From: an uncultured Alphaproteobacteria bacterium
GTDB lineage: Bacteria; Pseudomonadota; Alphaproteobacteria; HIMB59
NCBI GenBank assembly: GCA_902588615.1
Contig: CACIPV010000002.1
Coordinates: 1-64,000 of the forward strand
Reading direction: 5' to 3'
DNA: 64,000 nt
Part shown: piece after piece, positions 60,685 through 64,000 of the stretch
How positions within the stretch are numbered: position 1 is the stretch's first letter
Layout of the letters: each line of letters begins with the position of its first letter
Program-made: the position numbers and the translations under genes
Notes under the pieces: model-generated
What the model saw: only the letters and a program-made list of their open reading frames with translations
Told to the model about the DNA's origin: nothing
Databases searched by the model: none

Positions 60685-63159
60685 ATGGCAAGAAAATCAA
60701 GAATAATAATCGTTGGTAGTGGTATTGTTGGAGCGAGCACCGCCTATCATTTAGCTCAATTGGGATGGAAAGATATGGTTATACTCGATCAAGGGCCATT
60801 GTTTGAAACTGGAGGCTCTACAAGTCATGCACCAGGAGGTGTGTTTCAAACTAATCCTTCACGAATGATGTGTAAATTTGCACAGTACACAGTTGACTTA
60901 CTTAGATCTTTATCATTTGAGGGAAAGCCCTGTTTTCATACTGTTGGAGGAATTGAAGTATCGAAGACAAAAGAAAGACATCAAGACCTTTATCGAAAAC
61001 TAGGTATAGCTCACAGTTATGGATTAACTGATGCAAAAATAATCACTCCAGATGAAGTTTTAAAAATGAGCCCCTATATTGATCCAGAAAAAATTCACGG
61101 GGGATATTATGTTCCAACTGATGGTTTAGCAGCACCTGTAAGAGCAGTTAGAGCAATGGCAAAATATGTGACTGATTTAAAAGCAGGAGAATTCTTCGGT
61201 GATACAGCAGTTAATGGTTTTAAAATTCAGAATAATCAAATTCGTGGTGTACAAACATCTAAGGGGGATTATGAAGCCGATATTGTACTTATCTCAACTG
61301 GTATCTGGGCTCCAAAAATGGGAAGACTCGCGAACATATCATTACCTCTAGTTCCATGCGAACATCAAATGGTGTGGTTAGAACCGTTTGAAGAATTGAA
61401 AGAATTTAAAGCTGAACACAAAGAAGCTTTGGTTGAACACGCATTGATGCGTCACCAAGATTACAGTCTCTATTTCAGACAATGGAATGATACTTATGTT
61501 ATTGGGAATTATCGACATGAACCAAGAATTTTAGAGTCAGAAGAATTAAAGAAACCTGAAGATGCTGAAGAAATGCCCTCTTTGGTGGACTTTAGACCTG
61601 ATGATTTTGAAGGTGCACATAAAGAGTCGAATTGGTTGTTCCCAAGATTTTCAGAAAAAAAACTTACAAAAAAAATTAATGGAATTTTTTCATTTACAAC
61701 AGATGGTAACCCTTTGATGGGCGAGACAAGTGTAAAAGGTTTGTGGACCGCTAATGCTGTATGGATAACACATGCGGGTGGTGTTGGAAAAGCTATGGCA
61801 GAGTGGATAGTGAATGGAGAGCCTGAACTTGATGTTCGTCAAGGAGATATCAATCGTTTTCATCAACATCATCATGTCAGGAAATATCTAAGGTCAAGAG
61901 GTAAGCAAAATTATAGAGAGGTATATGATATTATTCACCCGCTTCAACAAATGGAGCAGCCAAGACCACTAAGAAGAAGTCCATTTTATGCAAGGTTAGA
62001 AGGACAAAAAGCACATTTCTTTGAGACTATGGGCTGGGAAAGACCTCAATGGTATGAGTCAAATGCTGAATTAATGAAAGGTAAAAACTTTCCAAATAGG
62101 ACAGGCTGGGCTTCAAAATATTGGTCACCAATTCAAGCAGCTGAACATCTTGTAACAAGACAAACGGGTGCCCTGTTTGATATTACAGGATTTGTAAAAA
62201 TTGAAGTAAGTGGAAAAGGTGCTCTAAAATTATTACAGAAAGTTTGCACAAATAATATTGATGTTGCCGTAGGTAAAGTTGTTTATAGCGTAATTTCTAA
62301 TATGTATGGTGGTATAAAGAGTGATCTTACAATTAGTAGACTTGAGGAAAATAAATTTTGGGTCTTGGCAGGAGCTGGGAATGGAATGATTGATATTAGT
62401 TGGCTTCGAGCAAATGCTCCTGATGACGGAAGTGTTCAGATCATAGATTGGACATCCGCTTTTGCAGGTATCGGCTTATGGGGGCCAAATTCAAGATCTG
62501 TTCTTGAAAAACTGTGCGATGATGATGATGTATCTAACGAAGGTTTTCCATTTTTCCATATTAAAAAGATTTCAATCAGTAACATTCCTTGTGTTGCTGT
62601 AAGAATATCTTATATAGGTGAATTAGGTTGGGAAATATATACACCTACTGAGTATGGGCTATCATTATGGGATGAACTTCGAGAAACCTCAAGAGAGTTC
62701 AACATGATTTGCTCAGGTGCTGGTGCTTTTGAGTCACTCAGATTGGAGAAAGGCTATAGATCACTGGGTACAGATATTCATACTAATTACAACCCTTATG
62801 AGTCAGGCTTAGGCTTTACGGTAAAGCTTAAAAAAGATGATGAGTTTATAGGTAAGAATGCACTTCAAAAAATAAAAGAAAAACCAATTGAAAAGAGACT
62901 TACTTGTATGATTATTGATGACCCTGAAGGAATGGCCTTGGGCACAGAACCGATTTATTCAAATGATCAAGCTGTAGGGTACGTTACAAGTACAAATTAT
63001 GGCTATTTTATTGATAAACACATTGTTTATGGATATTTACCAACAGAATTGTCAGAAAAAGGAAATAAGTTAGAGGTCGAGTACTTTGGCAAAAGGTATC
63101 CATTAACAGTTACAGAGGAACCTTTGCTCGACCCAGAAAATCATAGATTAAAGTCTTAA
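60685..63159 (+). CDS. Dimethylglycine/sarcosine dehydrogenase-like FAD protein with folate domain
   Basis: An 824-residue two-part enzyme. N-terminal FAD-dependent oxidase part: IIIVGSGIVGASTAYHLAQLG at 7-27 and GGSTSHAPGG, where H48 is the likely covalent-flavin residue (as in DMGDH GSTWHA). From about residue 500 a GcvT-like tetrahydrofolate domain: DITGFVKIEVSG, VRISYIGELGWEIYTP, GAFESLRLEKGYRSLGTDI. Demethylates dimethylglycine or a similar N-methyl amine to sarcosine, the SoxBDAG substrate. It could also accept sarcosine. Good ribosome site (AGAGGA). Confidence 0.88.
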   Translation: MARKSRIIIVGSGIVGASTAYHLAQLGWKDMVILDQGPLFETGGSTSHAPGGVFQTNPSRMMCKFAQYTVDLLRSLSFEGKPCFHTVGGIEVSKTKERHQDLYRKLGIAHSYGLTDAKIITPDEVLKMSPYIDPEKIHGGYYVPTDGLAAPVRAVRAMAKYVTDLKAGEFFGDTAVNGFKIQNNQIRGVQTSKGDYEADIVLISTGIWAPKMGRLANISLPLVPCEHQMVWLEPFEELKEFKAEHKEALVEHALMRHQDYSLYFRQWNDTYVIGNYRHEPRILESEELKKPEDAEEMPSLVDFRPDDFEGAHKESNWLFPRFSEKKLTKKINGIFSFTTDGNPLMGETSVKGLWTANAVWITHAGGVGKAMAEWIVNGEPELDVRQGDINRFHQHHHVRKYLRSRGKQNYREVYDIIHPLQQMEQPRPLRRSPFYARLEGQKAHFFETMGWERPQWYESNAELMKGKNFPNRTGWASKYWSPIQAAEHLVTRQTGALFDITGFVKIEVSGKGALKLLQKVCTNNIDVAVGKVVYSVISNMYGGIKSDLTISRLEENKFWVLAGAGNGMIDISWLRANAPDDGSVQIIDWTSAFAGIGLWGPNSRSVLEKLCDDDDVSNEGFPFFHIKKISISNIPCVAVRISYIGELGWEIYTPTEYGLSLWDELRETSREFNMICSGAGAFESLRLEKGYRSLGTDIHTNYNPYESGLGFTVKLKKDDEFIGKNALQKIKEKPIEKRLTCMIIDDPEGMALGTEPIYSNDQAVGYVTSTNYGYFIDKHIVYGYLPTELSEKGNKLEVEYFGKRYPLTVTEEPLLDPENHRLKS

Positions 63160-63177
63160 CTATTATATTTTAAAAAT

Positions 63178-64000
63178 ATGATCAAAGAAAATATTGTTTC
63201 TTTAGTTGATGGCTTTACCGTAGAGCTTAACCCAAAAGTAAGACACAAACTAAAGTCTATTCCTTTAGATAAAAAAAATAATGTCTACATAACATATCTA
63301 CCTGATGCTACGGAAAACGACATTTTAGAAACTGTTGATTTTGTATCTAAACAAGAATTAACTCCTATAACTCATTTGCCTGCAAGGACAATGAAAGATT
63401 TAGATCATGTTTCAGACTTCCTAAAAGAACTTAGAAATAGAACAGATAGTAAAAAAATTCTTGTTATAGGTGGTGGGGGTAATCAAAATGGATCAGTATC
63501 ATCTTCTCTGGAAATACTAGAGTGTGGTTTATTAAAAGATAATGATTTTGAAGAGATAGGAATAGCTGGACACCCAGAAGGCTCACCTGATATTGATAAA
63601 AATACTGTGAACGAATTTTTGAATAAAAAATATGAATTATCAAAAGATAAGGATTTAAATTTAGAACTTGTTACTCAATTTTTTTTTAATGCTGAACCAT
63701 TTATTAAATGGTGTAAATTTTTAGATAATTCAAATATAAAATTACCAGTCAGAGTAGGCTTTCCAGGCCCAGCATCTTTTAAAACACTTCTTAATTTTGG
63801 CATAATGAGTGGTGTTGGTAATTCATTAAGTTTTTTGAAAAAGAACTCATCTAAAGTGACTGACCTTTTAACAAAAACTTCAAACGATGAAATGTTTATT
63901 GAATTAGCAAACTTCTCTAAAGAACAAAGTTCATTTAAAAATTTTCACTGTTTTCCTTTTGGTGGCTTCGAGAAGACCTGTCATTGGTTAAATGCTCTTC
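63178..64000 (+). CDS. Methylenetetrahydrofolate-reductase-like protein, 3' end outside window
   Basis: The frame is open from ATG 63178 to the window edge (274 codons visible). Segments THLPARTMKDL, IGIAGHPEGSPDID (131-139), LVTQFFFNAEPFIKWCKFL, LPVRVGFPGPASFKTLLNFG and FPFGGFEKTCHWLNA follow the MTHFR (MetF) barrel order. The N-terminus GFTVELNPK replaces the usual FEFFPPK, so it is a divergent member such as those linked to N- or O-demethylation. It lies 18 bases after the dimethylglycine-dehydrogenase-like gene and may reduce the methylene-tetrahydrofolate made there. Confidence 0.8.
   Translation, partial: MIKENIVSLVDGFTVELNPKVRHKLKSIPLDKKNNVYITYLPDATENDILETVDFVSKQELTPITHLPARTMKDLDHVSDFLKELRNRTDSKKILVIGGGGNQNGSVSSSLEILECGLLKDNDFEEIGIAGHPEGSPDIDKNTVNEFLNKKYELSKDKDLNLELVTQFFFNAEPFIKWCKFLDNSNIKLPVRVGFPGPASFKTLLNFGIMSGVGNSLSFLKKNSSKVTDLLTKTSNDEMFIELANFSKEQSSFKNFHCFPFGGFEKTCHWLNAL

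Noticed and set aside
1-64000. Mobile elements, prophage, CRISPR arrays, tRNA or rRNA genes
   Set aside because: Read by eye, I saw no transposase or integrase, no regular repeat-spacer array, and no tRNA- or rRNA-like sequence; a tRNA search program could still find a divergent one.

Overview
The window is strongly A/T-rich and very densely packed. Genes overlap by 1-13 bases or lie a few bases apart, no gap between genes exceeds about 200 bases, and I see no rRNA, tRNA, CRISPR array, prophage or insertion sequence. Gene content (three CUT2/ribose-type sugar ABC transporters, frcBCA-frcK-like genes, iol genes, heterotetrameric sarcosine oxidase, a dimethylglycine-dehydrogenase-like enzyme, a urea-carboxylase-like carboxylase) points to a streamlined, free-living and probably marine alphaproteobacterium. 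SAR11-like or AEGEAN-169/HIMB59-like lineages are candidates, but the exact lineage is inference.

Layout. (1) 1-3.7 kb: end of a multi-subunit biotin-dependent carboxylase operon, a GST-like protein and two small unknown proteins. (2) 3.7-5.4 kb, minus strand: an orphan ParA ATPase with two unknown genes. (3) 5.5-11 kb, plus strand: an iron alcohol dehydrogenase, then a Gld-like ABC-2 exporter (ATPase, permease, GldG-like, DUF4340-like). (4) 11-21.6 kb, minus strand: a long operon running SDR, M24 hydrolase, E1 alpha, E1 beta, lone lipoyl carrier, aldehyde dehydrogenase, Gfo/Idh oxidoreductase, iolC, iolB, iolJ, aldose epimerase. (5) 21.7-26.4 kb, minus strand: CUT2 transporter 1. (6) 26.5-28.2 kb, plus strand: an unusual regulator joining a winged-helix-like N-terminus to a whole family-1 solute-binding domain, with no signal peptide. 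(7) 28.2-31.9 kb: a frameshifted SDR and iolE (minus), divergent from iolG and an HpcH/HpaI aldolase (plus). (8) 31.9-35.3 kb, minus strand: CUT2 transporter 2, whose permease carries a large soluble insert. (9) 35.5-45.3 kb: a fucose-isomerase-like gene divergent from a split transketolase, an FGGY kinase and an frcBCA-like transporter, facing an FrcK-like kinase and a xylulokinase-like gene. (10) 45.4-55.5 kb: mixed sugar genes (aldolase-like, PfkB kinase, D-lyxose isomerase, hydroxyacid dehydrogenase, FucU mutarotase, ribokinase, aldo/keto reductase, Gfo/Idh, ROK kinase, phosphofructokinase, putative 2-oxoglutarate oxygenase). (11) 55.5-64 kb, plus strand: soxBDAG, a dimethylglycine-dehydrogenase-like gene and a partial methylenetetrahydrofolate-reductase-like gene.

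How it fits together. Blocks 4-7 look like one myo-inositol/polyol regulon around the fusion regulator. The palindrome ATTCAAAWTGAAT occurs at three promoter regions: before the SDR-to-galM operon, between the regulator and transporter 1, and between iolE and iolG. iolG, iolE, iolB, iolC and iolJ are present; iolD is not in the window. Block 9 has the parts of an isomerase-kinase-transketolase sugar pathway, the logic known for D-apiose. Block 11 would strip methyl groups from dimethylglycine and sarcosine onto tetrahydrofolate.

The most novel-looking items are the regulator with its operator set, the E1 enzyme with a free lipoyl carrier but no E2 or E3, the permease insert, and the M24 protein with a Cys at a metal-ligand position.
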